Part shown: piece after piece, positions 1 through 8,102 of the stretch
Layout of the letters: the number at the start of each line of letters is the position of its first letter
Position numbering within the stretch: the first letter of the stretch is position 1
Assembly: GCA_003612285.1 (NCBI GenBank)
Contig: RAYE01000001.1
Location: 62,001-126,000 of the forward strand
Source: a bacterium D16-51
GTDB lineage: Bacteria > Bacillota > Clostridia > Lachnospirales > Lachnospiraceae
Direction: 5' to 3'
DNA: 64,000 nucleotides
The notes under the pieces: model-generated
Databases searched by the model: none
Seen by the model: the letters and a program-made list of their open reading frames with translations, nothing else
What the model was told of the DNA's origin: nothing
Program-made: the position numbers and the translations under genes

Positions 1-74
1 CCAATATCATTGCGGAAAGCGGTTCAACAGGACTGGCACAGCAGTTGTATGATTCAATGAAAACTTCATTATAA
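1..74 (+). CDS. Partial C-terminus, probable flagellar rod-binding (FlgJ-type) protein
   Basis: The reading frame starting at base 3 ends in TAA at 72-74 and encodes NIIAESGSTGLAQQLYDSMK followed by TSL. The tail 'GGxGLAxxLY' pattern resembles the C-terminus of the rod-binding domain of FlgJ, which helps flagellar rod assembly. The call is supported by neighbours at 3184 (YvyF-like) and 3614-4506 (CheX/CheY-like). Only 23 residues are visible, so the assignment is an inference. A terminator follows directly. Confidence 0.4.
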   Translation, partial: NIIAESGSTGLAQQLYDSMKTSL

Positions 75-81
75 ACGCTTT

Positions 82-109
82 GGGGAGCTGTATTGTAGTT
101 CCCCTTTTT
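82..109 (+). terminator. Rho-independent terminator after the first gene
   Basis: GGGGAGCT (82-89) pairs with AGTTCCCC (97-104) across a seven-base loop and is followed by a run of five T. It separates the upstream gene from recD2. Confidence 0.8.
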
Positions 110-128
110 ATATCGCATGAAAAAGAAT

Positions 129-200
129 GGCCGTGAATAGTAACGTAGTGGCTGCCGACAAGAATTGCGAAGCAATTCTTGCCAGAGCGCGGCATGGGGA
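129..200. repeat. Family-1 palindromic intergenic repeat, copy 1
   Basis: Contains the perfect hairpin CAAGAATTGC-gaa-GCAATTCTTG (159-181), preceded by a 'taacgtagtgg' left flank. The same hairpin recurs at 6165-6187 and 16862-16884. The second hairpin seen in those copies is degenerate here. This copy runs to the edge of recD2, so any start codon upstream of about 194 lies inside the repeat. Confidence 0.75.
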
Positions 201-205
201 TTATT

Positions 206-2455
206 ATGGAGGAATTTGAAGGATATGTAGACAGGATCACCTTCCGGAATGAAGAAAATGGCTATACGGTGCTTTATCTGGTAAAACCTCAGAAAGAGGA
301 GGAGGAAGCAGAAGAGGAATGTTGTGTAGGCTGTTTCTCATTTGTGGCAGAAGGTGAATATTTACTGGTGCGTGGAAACCGGGTTGTGCATAAAAATTAT
401 GGCCCCCAGCTCCAGGTAGATAGTTACGAGACAAAGCAGCCGGATGATACGGTGGCAGTGGAGAGGTATCTTGGCTCTGGCGCAATCAAAGGGGTTGGGC
501 CGGCGCTTGCCGCCAGGATTGTCCGTAAATTTGGGGAAGATACCTTTGATTTAATTGAGAGTGAGCCTGAACGGCTTGCGGAAGTCAAAGGAATCAGCCA
601 GAAAATGGCAGTAAGCATTGCACGGCAGTTTAATGAAAAACAGCAGCAGAGGCGTGCGATGATTTTTTTACAGGAGTATGGCATTTCCATGAATATGGCA
701 GTAAAAATCTACCGCCATTACAAAGATGATATTTACGAAGTACTGCAGAAAAATCCATACCGCCTGGCAGAAGACATTACCGGGATTGGGTTTAAGATTG
801 CTGATACGATTGCGCAAAAGGCAGGGTTTTACCTGGATTCAGAATACCGTATCAGGGCTGGCGTACTTTATATGCTGCAGCAGTCAGGCAGCCAGGGGCA
901 CTGTTACCTGCCAGAAGCAGAACTTACGAAAGCATCTGCAAAGCTTCTTGCAGTAGAAGAGGAGCTGGTAGCAGGCTGCATTGAAAACCTGACGCTTAAT
1001 AAAGAAGTGGTTATGGAAGATGCAGATGGGGAGAGGCGTCTTTATACAAGCACTCTGTATTATATGGAAATGAACTGTGCGCGTATGCTCCTGGATTTAA
1101 ACCTGTCATTTTCTGTTTCTGATGACACGCTTGCAAAGAGGGTTTCCAGGATAGAAAGACGCCAGGGGATTGTTTTAGATACTTTACAGAAAAATGCAGT
1201 TTATCAGGCAGTCCAGAATGGTGTTACGATTATTACCGGTGGTCCTGGTACAGGTAAAACGACGACAATTAATACGATTTTGCAGGTTCTTGAGGAAGAC
1301 GGGGTGGATGTGCTTTTAGCCGCCCCGACAGGGCGCGCCGCTAAAAGGATGTCTGAGACAACCGGATGGGAAGCGCAGACAATCCACCGTCTTTTGGAGT
1401 TAAACGGCAGTGTTGATTCTGAGGACAAGGGCGGGATGCATTTTGAAAGGAACGAATTGCAGCCGCTGGAAGCAGATGTAGTGATTGTTGATGAATTTTC
1501 TATGGTAGATATTTTCCTGTTAAATGCCCTGTTAAAGGCAATGGTGCCGGGATGCCGCCTGATTATGGTAGGGGATGTAAACCAGCTTCCATCTGTTGGG
1601 CCGGGGAATGTCCTGCGGGATATGATTAAGGCAGAATTTTGCAATGTCGTCCGCTTAAACCAGATTTTCCGCCAGGCAGCAGAAAGCCAGATTGTAGTAA
1701 ACGCACATAAGATTAATGCAGGCAGGGAAATTTCCCTGGATAACCAGAACCAGGATTTCTTCTTCCTGGAGCGCCATAATGTGCAGGATATTACAAATGT
1801 AGCAGTCCAGCTTATGATGAAAAACATGCCGTCGTATGTGAATGCTTCGCCATATGAGATCCAGATACTGACACCGATGCGGAAAGGGGAACTTGGCGTA
1901 GAAAACCTGAATAAGGTATTGCAGGGGTATGCCAACCCGAAATCTGCCGGGAAGAGGGAAAAGGAGTTTCATGGGGTCTTGTTCCGGGAGCAGGATAAAA
2001 TAATGCAGATAAAGAACGATTACCAGATGAAGTGGGTGAAAAAGACGCGCTTTGGTGATGTAATAGAAGAGGGGACAGGCATTTTTAATGGCGATATCGG
2101 AATAATAAGACGGATTCTGGAAACAGAAGAAACTGTTGAAGTGGAGTTTGAAGAAGGCAGGCTGGTTTCTTATGAATACAGCCAGATGGATGAGATGGAG
2201 CTTGCCTATGCGATTACCATTCATAAGTCGCAGGGAAGTGAATATCCCGCAGTTGTTATACCGATTTTAAGCGGCCCAAGGATGTTATTAAACCGGAACC
2301 TGCTGTATACGGCAGTGACAAGGGCGAAAAAATGTGTTACTTTGGTAGGGAGCAGTGAGACAATCCAGCAGATGGTACAGAATGTATATGAGCAGAAACG
2401 CTATTCCAGCCTGTGCCAGAGGCTTCAGGAAATGATAAGGGAGGAAGAATTCTGA
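206..2455 (+). CDS. recD2: ATP-dependent 5'-3' DNA helicase RecD2
   Basis: RecD2 is a stand-alone RecD-family superfamily 1B helicase found in bacteria lacking RecBC and is used in DNA repair. Visible features are an N-terminal OB-like segment, a helix-hairpin-helix region (around residues 90-190), Walker A GGPGTGKTTT near residue 346, Walker B VIVDEFSM, and a C-terminal UvrD-like block AYAITIHKSQGSEYPAVV. The start was set at ATG 206 (MEEFEGYVDR) because earlier in-frame starts at 179 and 194 lie in or at the edge of an intergenic repeat. The 749-residue length is normal for the family. It overlaps comF, suggesting translational coupling. Confidence 0.92.
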   Translation: MEEFEGYVDRITFRNEENGYTVLYLVKPQKEEEEAEEECCVGCFSFVAEGEYLLVRGNRVVHKNYGPQLQVDSYETKQPDDTVAVERYLGSGAIKGVGPALAARIVRKFGEDTFDLIESEPERLAEVKGISQKMAVSIARQFNEKQQQRRAMIFLQEYGISMNMAVKIYRHYKDDIYEVLQKNPYRLAEDITGIGFKIADTIAQKAGFYLDSEYRIRAGVLYMLQQSGSQGHCYLPEAELTKASAKLLAVEEELVAGCIENLTLNKEVVMEDADGERRLYTSTLYYMEMNCARMLLDLNLSFSVSDDTLAKRVSRIERRQGIVLDTLQKNAVYQAVQNGVTIITGGPGTGKTTTINTILQVLEEDGVDVLLAAPTGRAAKRMSETTGWEAQTIHRLLELNGSVDSEDKGGMHFERNELQPLEADVVIVDEFSMVDIFLLNALLKAMVPGCRLIMVGDVNQLPSVGPGNVLRDMIKAEFCNVVRLNQIFRQAAESQIVVNAHKINAGREISLDNQNQDFFFLERHNVQDITNVAVQLMMKNMPSYVNASPYEIQILTPMRKGELGVENLNKVLQGYANPKSAGKREKEFHGVLFREQDKIMQIKNDYQMKWVKKTRFGDVIEEGTGIFNGDIGIIRRILETEETVEVEFEEGRLVSYEYSQMDEMELAYAITIHKSQGSEYPAVVIPILSGPRMLLNRNLLYTAVTRAKKCVTLVGSSETIQQMVQNVYEQKRYSSLCQRLQEMIREEEF

Positions 2456-3174
2456 GTATAACAGGGAGAGTATTAGATATTTTTTTCCCGCGCCGCTGTG
2501 CAATCTGCGACAGGGCGCTTTTAACAGGAGAAAAATATTTGTGTGAGGGATGTACAGGCCGTTTGGAATATACGGGGGATGAATATTGCCTTAGGTGTGG
2601 GAGGCCGGTTGAGGAAACGGAAGAATACTGCCCGTCATGCAGAGGGAAAAGGGTTTCTTACCGCAGCGGCCGTTCCCTTTTCCTTTACAATGCGGCTTTG
2701 AAGGAATCAATTGTCCGTTTTAAATATTATGGGCGGCAGGAATATGCTGCATTTTATGCGGATGAAATGTATCGTGCATTTGGGGGCTGGCTTCGGAAAA
2801 TAAAGCCTGATGCGCTGATACCAGTGCCAATCCATAAGGAGCGTTACCGTAAAAGAGGCTTTAACCAGGCAGAACTTCTTGCAAAGGAGCTTGGAGAAAG
2901 AAGCAATATCCCGGTCTTGGCGGATTACTTAATCCGCGGCAAAAATACGGTTCCCTTAAAAGAGCTTTCTGAAAAGGAGCGGGTGCAGAATCTGCAGGGG
3001 GCGTTTTATGTCAGAAAGATGACACAGGAGTTGTATAAAAATGTAAATTGTGTTATAATCATTGATGATATTTATACGACAGGCAGTACAGCAGAAGCCT
3101 GTGCAAGGGCGTTATGTGAGGAAGGTATAGAGGCAGTTTACTTTTTATGCATCAGTACAGGTCAGGGACTTTAG
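2413..3174 (+). CDS. comF: ComF family protein (phosphoribosyltransferase fold)
   Basis: An N-terminal double zinc finger (CAIC...CEGC and CLRC...CPSC) precedes a type I phosphoribosyltransferase domain with the PRPP loop VIIIDDIYTTGSTAEA. ComF proteins are associated with competence and with primosome/recombination functions. The only standard start is GTG 2413, inside recD2. However, the best ribosome site (GGGAGGAAG, 2439-2447) sits seven bases before an in-frame CTG at 2452, which would give a protein starting SITGRVLDIFFPRRC, closer to usual ComF N-termini. True start uncertain. Followed closely by the YvyF-like gene. Confidence 0.88.
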   Translation: MPEASGNDKGGRILSITGRVLDIFFPRRCAICDRALLTGEKYLCEGCTGRLEYTGDEYCLRCGRPVEETEEYCPSCRGKRVSYRSGRSLFLYNAALKESIVRFKYYGRQEYAAFYADEMYRAFGGWLRKIKPDALIPVPIHKERYRKRGFNQAELLAKELGERSNIPVLADYLIRGKNTVPLKELSEKERVQNLQGAFYVRKMTQELYKNVNCVIIIDDIYTTGSTAEACARALCEEGIEAVYFLCISTGQGL

Positions 3175-3183
3175 GAGGTAGCT

Positions 3184-3582
3184 ATGGACGTAAGAAATTG
3201 TAAAAAATGTGGCAATCTGTTTAATTATGATGGAGACTCATTGTGTCCGAAATGTGCAAAAGAGATGGAAGAAAAGTTTTTTGAAGTCAGGGAGTTTATT
3301 TACAACAACCCGTCGGCTTCCATGTCAGTAGTTGCGGAAGAGATGGATGTCCCGATTCAGCAGATTAAGAAATGGGTGCGTCAGGAGCGTCTGCTCTTTT
3401 CAAAAGATTCCGGCATTTCAATTGACTGCGAGTCTTGTGGGAAGCCAATTTTAACAGGCAGGTATTGTAAGGAGTGCAAAGGAAAGATGACAAATACCTT
3501 TTCCAGTGTTTATGTGGAAAAAGCACCAGAGAAAGCAAAGAAATCAAGTTCAAAAGGTAAGATGCGTTTTCTTGGCAATTAA
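3184..3582 (+). CDS. YvyF-like flagellar operon zinc-ribbon protein
   Basis: A 132-residue protein with an N-terminal zinc ribbon (CKKCGNLFNYDGDSLCPKC), a central winged-helix-like segment (SMSVVAEEMDVPIQQIKKWVRQ) and a second cysteine cluster (CESCGK...CKEC) near residues 80-100. This organisation matches the TIGR03826/YvyF family found with comF in flagellar regulons of Firmicutes; its biochemical role is unknown. The ribosome site AGGAGG lies at 3174-3179. It probably belongs to the recD2-comF unit. Confidence 0.72.
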   Translation: MDVRNCKKCGNLFNYDGDSLCPKCAKEMEEKFFEVREFIYNNPSASMSVVAEEMDVPIQQIKKWVRQERLLFSKDSGISIDCESCGKPILTGRYCKECKGKMTNTFSSVYVEKAPEKAKKSSSKGKMRFLGN

Positions 3583-3613
3583 AAACTTACCTGTTAGGAT
3601 AGGGGGTGGCTAA

Positions 3614-4126
3614 TTGGAAAATGTAATAGAAAGTAAGAAAGTAGATGAGACCTTTGACTTTGCTTTTTGTGAAGTGACGAAAAAGCTTGTCAATCTGGAA
3701 CTGCACAGGGTGGCTGAAGATGATAAAATAACAGCAGATAAAGTAGTTATTCTGAAAAAGGGATATCGGGAGGAAATTGAGACGCATGGACATATTAACT
3801 CCAGGATTGTCTGTCACTTTTCAGATGAATTGTTCCGTTATATTACTGATACGATGAATAATGGTATTACACCATCGGAGGAAGAGATTCACTTATTTCT
3901 GAATGAATACATTAATATTGCATGTGGCCATGCAATATCCAGCCTGAATAACCTGACAGGGCGGCCGTCCAGATTGACGATACCGAGATTTTACCGGAAT
4001 AACGATAGTTTGGAGCTTACAGACCCGGAAGAAGAGGGGCGTTATCTGGTTTATCGTTCAGCAACTGGGATGTTGCATGTATTTTTGTTTTATTCTATGC
4101 AGACAGATCAAGAGGAGGGAAAATAA
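3614..4126 (+). CDS. CheX-like chemotaxis phosphatase family protein
   Basis: A 170-residue protein that starts at TTG 3614 behind AGGGGGTGG. Residues 90-125 contain the CheC/CheX/FliY-type signature E-x-x-N...G (NEYINIACGHAISSLNNLTG), the acidic-Asn pair used to dephosphorylate CheY-P. It overlaps the next gene, a stand-alone CheY-like receiver, by one base (TAATG), so the two are likely translated together and act on each other. CheX is inferred from one motif; an uncharacterised CheX-fold paralogue is possible. Confidence 0.65.
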   Translation: MENVIESKKVDETFDFAFCEVTKKLVNLELHRVAEDDKITADKVVILKKGYREEIETHGHINSRIVCHFSDELFRYITDTMNNGITPSEEEIHLFLNEYINIACGHAISSLNNLTGRPSRLTIPRFYRNNDSLELTDPEEEGRYLVYRSATGMLHVFLFYSMQTDQEEGK

Positions 4127-4506
4127 TGGAAAAAACAACAATTTTAGTAGTTGACGATTCTCCGTTTGCATCAAAGCAGATTCAGGATCTTGTGGAGGAA
4201 AATGGCTATGAGGTGATAGGGTATGCAAAAAATGGAGAAGAAGGGATTCGTATGTATGAGGACCTTCATCCTGATATTGTAGTTATGGATATTATTATGC
4301 CAGGAATTGACGGCCTGGAGACAGCAGAAATCTTATTAAAGAAAGATCCTGATGCAACAATACTGATGTTAAGTTCTCTGTGTGATTCAGGCACTCTGGA
4401 GGAAGTTAAGGCAATCGGACTGAAATATCTGATTCCAAAGCCTTGGGAAGACGACGTTTTATTAGCGACCCTGGAAATGTTAAAAAAACAGCGAAACGCA
4501 AAATAG
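4126..4506 (+). CDS. cheY: CheY-like single-domain response regulator
   Basis: A 126-residue receiver domain with no output domain. The acidic pair VVDDS, phospho-acceptor Asp in VVMDIIMPGIDG, the conserved Ser in LMLSSL and Lys in IPKPW are all present. It sits one base into the end of the CheX-like gene, which points to a chemotaxis/motility signalling pair. A terminator follows. Confidence 0.85.
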   Translation: MEKTTILVVDDSPFASKQIQDLVEENGYEVIGYAKNGEEGIRMYEDLHPDIVVMDIIMPGIDGLETAEILLKKDPDATILMLSSLCDSGTLEEVKAIGLKYLIPKPWEDDVLLATLEMLKKQRNAK

Positions 4507-4510
4507 TACA

Positions 4511-4552
4511 AAAGGATGGAGATTCCGGTAAATTGGGTTTCCATCCTTTTTT
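4511..4552 (+). terminator. Terminator after cheY-like gene
   Basis: AAAGGATGGA (4511-4520) pairs with TCCATCCTTT (4540-4549) and runs into a T tract. Confidence 0.85.
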
Positions 4553-4564
4553 GGAAGAAAATGG

Positions 4565-4594
4565 TTGACGAACCCTGCATTTATAGAATATACT
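4565..4594 (+). promoter_or_regulatory. Probable promoter of the fatty-acid operon
   Basis: TTGACG (4565-4570), an 18-base spacer, then TATACT (4589-4594). It would give a leader of about 210 nt before fabH, containing the AAAATTATT...AATAATTTT inverted repeat (about 4631-4660) and a family-2 repeat. No FapR- or FabT-type operator was recognised with confidence. Confidence 0.55.
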
Positions 4595-4725
4595 CAAATA
4601 TGTTTCATCATAATGTGTTTTATATCCGTAAAAATTATTACGCACTAAGAAATAATTTTTTGCGCGGACAGGCATCAGCAGCCTGGTAAAGCTTTTGGAG
4701 CAGGGGATCAGTGCAGTGGAAAAAT

Positions 4726-4788
4726 AAGGGACTGTAGAAAAATAAGTGATGCAGATTGTATGGGATATTTTCCTGCAGTTCCTAATAC
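4726..4788. repeat. Family-2 'aggaactgta' inverted repeat, copy 1
   Basis: AGGGACTGTAGAAAAA on the left and TTTTCCTGCAGTTCCT on the right form an imperfect inverted repeat in the fab operon leader. Related copies are at 17811-17847, 36473-36509 and, as half sites, 17924 and 47152. Confidence 0.6.
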
Positions 4789-4809
4789 AAAATAGGAGAT
4801 TAGAAAATT

Positions 4810-5787
4810 ATGATAAAGACCAGGGTGATTGCAACTGCTGCAAGTGTGCCGGAACAGATTATAACAAATGATGATTTGGCGAAGATTGTTGATACAAGCG
4901 ATGAATGGATTACACAGAGGACGGGGATAAAACAACGGCATATTTCTTCAGGGGAGAATACCTCGGTATTAGTGACAGAGGTGGCAGAGAAGCTTTTGGA
5001 AAGGGCAGAGGTGCCAGCGGAAAGCATTGAATTAATCATTATCGCTTCAGTAACGCCTGACTATGGGACGCCATCCCTTGCCTGCATGGTGCAGAAGGCA
5101 GTTGGTGCAGTCAATGCAGTTGCATTTGATGTGGTAGCTGCTTGCAGCGGCTTTATTTTTGCATTGAGCATTGCAGATAAATATATACGGTCTGCAGGAT
5201 ACCAAAATGCAATTGTGATTGGAGGGGAAACTCTCTCTAAGATTGTAAACTGGTCGGAGCGTTCTACCTGTGTGTTGTTTGGGGACGGCGCCGGCGGCGC
5301 ATATCTGGAAAAGTCACAGGATGGGGGGCTTATTGCAGAGGATATAGGGTCTGCAGGGGAGCAGTATGAAATATTGACAGAAGGGTATACGGCATGTTCC
5401 AATGCTTTTAATGGGAATCCTGCCAGGATTGACCCGCTTTGGTATGTCCATATGGATGGCAGGGAAGTGTTTAAGTTTGCTACAAAAAATGTTATCAAGA
5501 GCCTGAAAAAAGTAATGGAAGAAAACAGCCTGGAACAGGAGGACGTGAAATATGTAATCCCTCATCAGGCGAACGTCAGGATTGTAGAAGTGATTTCCAA
5601 GAAGTTAAAGATACCGTTTGAAAAGTTTTATATGAATATGGACCGCTATGGGAATACGTCATCTGCAAGTATTCCGATTGCCCTGAGTGAATTAGATGAA
5701 AAAGGGCTTATAGAACGTGGGGATAAAATCATCCTGACGGGGTTTGGCGGAGGCATGACCTGGGGAACCATGCTGATTACATGGTAG
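4810..5787 (+). CDS. fabH: 3-oxoacyl-ACP synthase III (KAS III)
   Basis: Condenses acetyl- or branched acyl-CoA with malonyl-ACP to start fatty-acid synthesis. The catalytic Cys is in VVAACSGFIFA (about residue 112), the His in IPHQANVRI and the Asn in YGNTSSAS, followed by a C-terminal glycine-rich TGFGGGMTWG. Length of 325 residues is typical. Ribosome site AGGAGA at 4793. First gene of a ten-gene cluster on the plus strand. Confidence 0.95.
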   Translation: MIKTRVIATAASVPEQIITNDDLAKIVDTSDEWITQRTGIKQRHISSGENTSVLVTEVAEKLLERAEVPAESIELIIIASVTPDYGTPSLACMVQKAVGAVNAVAFDVVAACSGFIFALSIADKYIRSAGYQNAIVIGGETLSKIVNWSERSTCVLFGDGAGGAYLEKSQDGGLIAEDIGSAGEQYEILTEGYTACSNAFNGNPARIDPLWYVHMDGREVFKFATKNVIKSLKKVMEENSLEQEDVKYVIPHQANVRIVEVISKKLKIPFEKFYMNMDRYGNTSSASIPIALSELDEKGLIERGDKIILTGFGGGMTWGTMLITW

Positions 5788-5862
5788 CGCCAGCGAAAGA
5801 GTATATTACTGCAATTGCAGTGGATATAAATTTTAATAAAAGAGAAGCAGGAGGAAAAAATT

Positions 5863-6084
5863 ATGGTTTTTGAAAAAATCAGGGAGATTATTGCAGAACA
5901 GACAGGAAAGGATATTGAAGAAATTACATTAGAGACAAATGTAAAGGAAGACCTTGATGCAGATTCATTGGATTTATTCCAGATTATTAATGATATTGAA
6001 GATGAGTTTGAAGTTTCTGTAGAAAATCCTGAAGCAATCGTAACGGTAAAAGATGCCGTTGATTTTGTAGAGAGCCACAAGTAG
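5863..6084 (+). CDS. acpP: Acyl carrier protein
   Basis: A 73-residue acidic protein with the 4'-phosphopantetheine attachment motif DADSLDLFQ (Ser35). Ribosome site AGGAGG at 5851. It carries acyl chains for the fab enzymes around it. It differs strongly from the second carrier protein in this window (55455), which serves the peptide cluster. Confidence 0.96.
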   Translation: MVFEKIREIIAEQTGKDIEEITLETNVKEDLDADSLDLFQIINDIEDEFEVSVENPEAIVTVKDAVDFVESHK

Positions 6085-6129
6085 CCGTCTGTCCAGGCAG
6101 GCAATAAATCAAACGGCGCTTATTATGCC

Positions 6130-6213
6130 ATAGGAAATTGTGCTGTAATGTAGTGGTATGCCGACAAGAATTGCAAAGCAATTCTTGCTAGCGCACCAGC
6201 GCTGGCGGTGCGC
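6130..6213. repeat. Family-1 palindromic repeat, copy 2, with two hairpins
   Basis: Hairpin one is CAAGAATTGC-aaa-GCAATTCTTG (6165-6187). Hairpin two is GCGCACC...GGTGCGC (6191-6213). It lies between acpP and fabD, the place where many clostridial clusters carry fabK. There is no strong T tract after it, so transcription may read through. Confidence 0.8.
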
Positions 6214-6287
6214 TTATTATTTAGAAGCAGGCGCCGTTTGATAAAAAACAGGAAATTGTGGAAAACAGAGAAGAAATGGGGAGGAAC

Positions 6288-7223
6288 ATGAGAACTGTAT
6301 TTATGTTTAGCGGCCAGGGCGCACAGTACGCTGGCATGGGAAAAGAATTGTACCAGAACTATTCTGCTGCAAAAAGGGTATTTGATTGTGCAGATGATGT
6401 ACTGGGGTATTCCATAAAGGAGATTTGTTTCCAGGATGAGGCAAAATTAGGAGAAACAGAGTTTGCGCAGCCGGCAATCCTTACGATGAGCATTGCTGCA
6501 CTGGAAGTGCTTAAAGAGCAGGGAGTCAGGGCTGAAATGACGGCGGGGCTCAGCCTTGGTGAATATTCGGCGTATGTTGCCAGCGGGGCAATGGATTTTG
6601 AAGAAGCAGTTGCTTTAGTTCAGAAGAGAGGAAAGTTCATGGCAGAGGCAGTTCCTTCCGGGGAAGGGGCTATGTATGCCATTATTGGTTTAGATACAAA
6701 GTTAGTAGAAGAAGCATGTGAGGAGGCAGTGCAGGAAGGCCTTGGCCTTGCTGTGCCGGCAAACTATAATGCGCCGGGGCAGATTGTAATTGCCGGAGCC
6801 ACGAAAGCAGTGGAAAAAGCGGCGGCGCTTGCGAAGGAAAAAGGGGCAAAGATGGCAGTACGCTTAAAGGTAAGCGGCCCGTTCCATACCAAGATGCTGC
6901 AGCCGGCGGCGGAACGGCTTGGGCCGGAATTGGAGAAGATGCATATTTCACCAATGGAAATACCGGTCTATACAAATGTAAATGCAAAAGAGGTTGCTTC
7001 AGAAAAGGATATTATTCCAATTTTGACGAAACAGATTTGCTGTCCGGTGCGTTTTTCTGATATTATCCAGAATATGCATGAAAGAGGCGCAGATACCTTT
7101 ATAGAGTTAGGGCCGGGGAAGGCTTTATGCGGTTTTGTAAAACGGACCTTAAAAGGCGTTACAATTTTGAATGTTGAGGATGAAAGTTCCCTGGCAAAGA
7201 CAATGTCAAAGCTGCAGGAATAA
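6288..7223 (+). CDS. fabD: Malonyl-CoA:ACP transacylase
   Basis: Transfers malonyl from CoA to ACP. Active-site GLSLGEYSAY, the catalytic His in SGPFHTKML and a C-terminal ELGPGKALCGF are present. Start chosen at ATG 6288 (MRTVFMFSGQGAQ), which matches family N-termini and follows GGGGAGG; an in-frame GTG at 6258 would add ten unlikely residues. Length 311 residues. Confidence 0.94.
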   Translation: MRTVFMFSGQGAQYAGMGKELYQNYSAAKRVFDCADDVLGYSIKEICFQDEAKLGETEFAQPAILTMSIAALEVLKEQGVRAEMTAGLSLGEYSAYVASGAMDFEEAVALVQKRGKFMAEAVPSGEGAMYAIIGLDTKLVEEACEEAVQEGLGLAVPANYNAPGQIVIAGATKAVEKAAALAKEKGAKMAVRLKVSGPFHTKMLQPAAERLGPELEKMHISPMEIPVYTNVNAKEVASEKDIIPILTKQICCPVRFSDIIQNMHERGADTFIELGPGKALCGFVKRTLKGVTILNVEDESSLAKTMSKLQE

Positions 7224-7274
7224 TAAAGAATTGCTTTGCGCAAAAAAACAGCGCAGGAAGGAAAGAGGTGGAGG

Positions 7275-8003
7275 ATGTTAAAAGGAAAGACAGCGGTAGT
7301 TACCGGGGCTGCGAAGGGAATTGGAAAAGCAGCTGCGCTTGCTTTTGCAAAAGAGGGCTGCAATATTGTTTTAAATTACCATAGCAGTGTATCAGAAGAA
7401 ACAATCCAGGAAATTGAATCCTGTAATGTAGCATGCCTTCCGGTCCAGGGGGACGTCAGTGATTTTAATTTTGCCGCTTCCATTGTAAAGCAGGCAAAAA
7501 AAGAGTTTGGCTCGCTGGACATTTTGGTAAACAATGCCGGGATCACACGGGACATGCTTTTGATGCGCATGAGCGAGGAAGAATTTGACAGTGTAATTAA
7601 TACAAACCTGAAAGGGTGCTTTAATATGGTGCGCCATGCAAGCAGTATAATGTTAAAGCAGCGGAGCGGGAGTATCATTAACATGGCGTCGGTAGTCGGC
7701 GTTATGGGAAATGCCGGGCAGGCAAATTATGCTGCGTCAAAAGCGGGCATTATCGGCCTGACAAAATCAGCGGCAAAGGAGCTTGCGCAGCGCGGGGTTA
7801 CCTGTAATGCGATTGCGCCGGGGTTTGTAGAGACAGATATGACTGCCGTGCTTACAGAAGAGCAGAAAGAGGCAATGTTAGCGGCAATCCCATTAAAACG
7901 TTATGGGAAGGCAGAAGATATTGCGGATGTGGCAGTATTTTTGGCAAAGCAGACATATATTACCGGACAGGTAATCCATGTGGATGGCGGCATGGTAATG
8001 TAA
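7275..8003 (+). CDS. fabG: 3-oxoacyl-ACP reductase
   Basis: Short-chain dehydrogenase with the NADPH loop TGAAKGIG near the N-terminus, NNAG, the Ser of INMASVVG and the catalytic YAASKAG. Start set at ATG 7275 directly after AGGTGGAGG; 242 residues. It reduces 3-ketoacyl-ACP in the elongation cycle. Confidence 0.94.
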   Translation: MLKGKTAVVTGAAKGIGKAAALAFAKEGCNIVLNYHSSVSEETIQEIESCNVACLPVQGDVSDFNFAASIVKQAKKEFGSLDILVNNAGITRDMLLMRMSEEEFDSVINTNLKGCFNMVRHASSIMLKQRSGSIINMASVVGVMGNAGQANYAASKAGIIGLTKSAAKELAQRGVTCNAIAPGFVETDMTAVLTEEQKEAMLAAIPLKRYGKAEDIADVAVFLAKQTYITGQVIHVDGGMVM

Positions 8004-8102
8004 GAGGCCGTGAATGGTAACAATGGACTGTGGGAAGTAAAAGTCAGATTAAGAAGCGCCTGGACAATGCAGTGGCAGGAAGGGCGCGGAAATGAGGAAA
8101 AG

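Noticed and set aside
1204-1935. Long minus-strand frame inside recD2
   Set aside because: Shadow of the recD2 coding strand; the product lacks any domain and the plus-strand protein has all helicase motifs.
4595-4725. FapR/FabT operator in the fab leader
   Set aside because: AT-rich inverted repeats are present, but none matches the known FapR or FabT consensus well enough to call.
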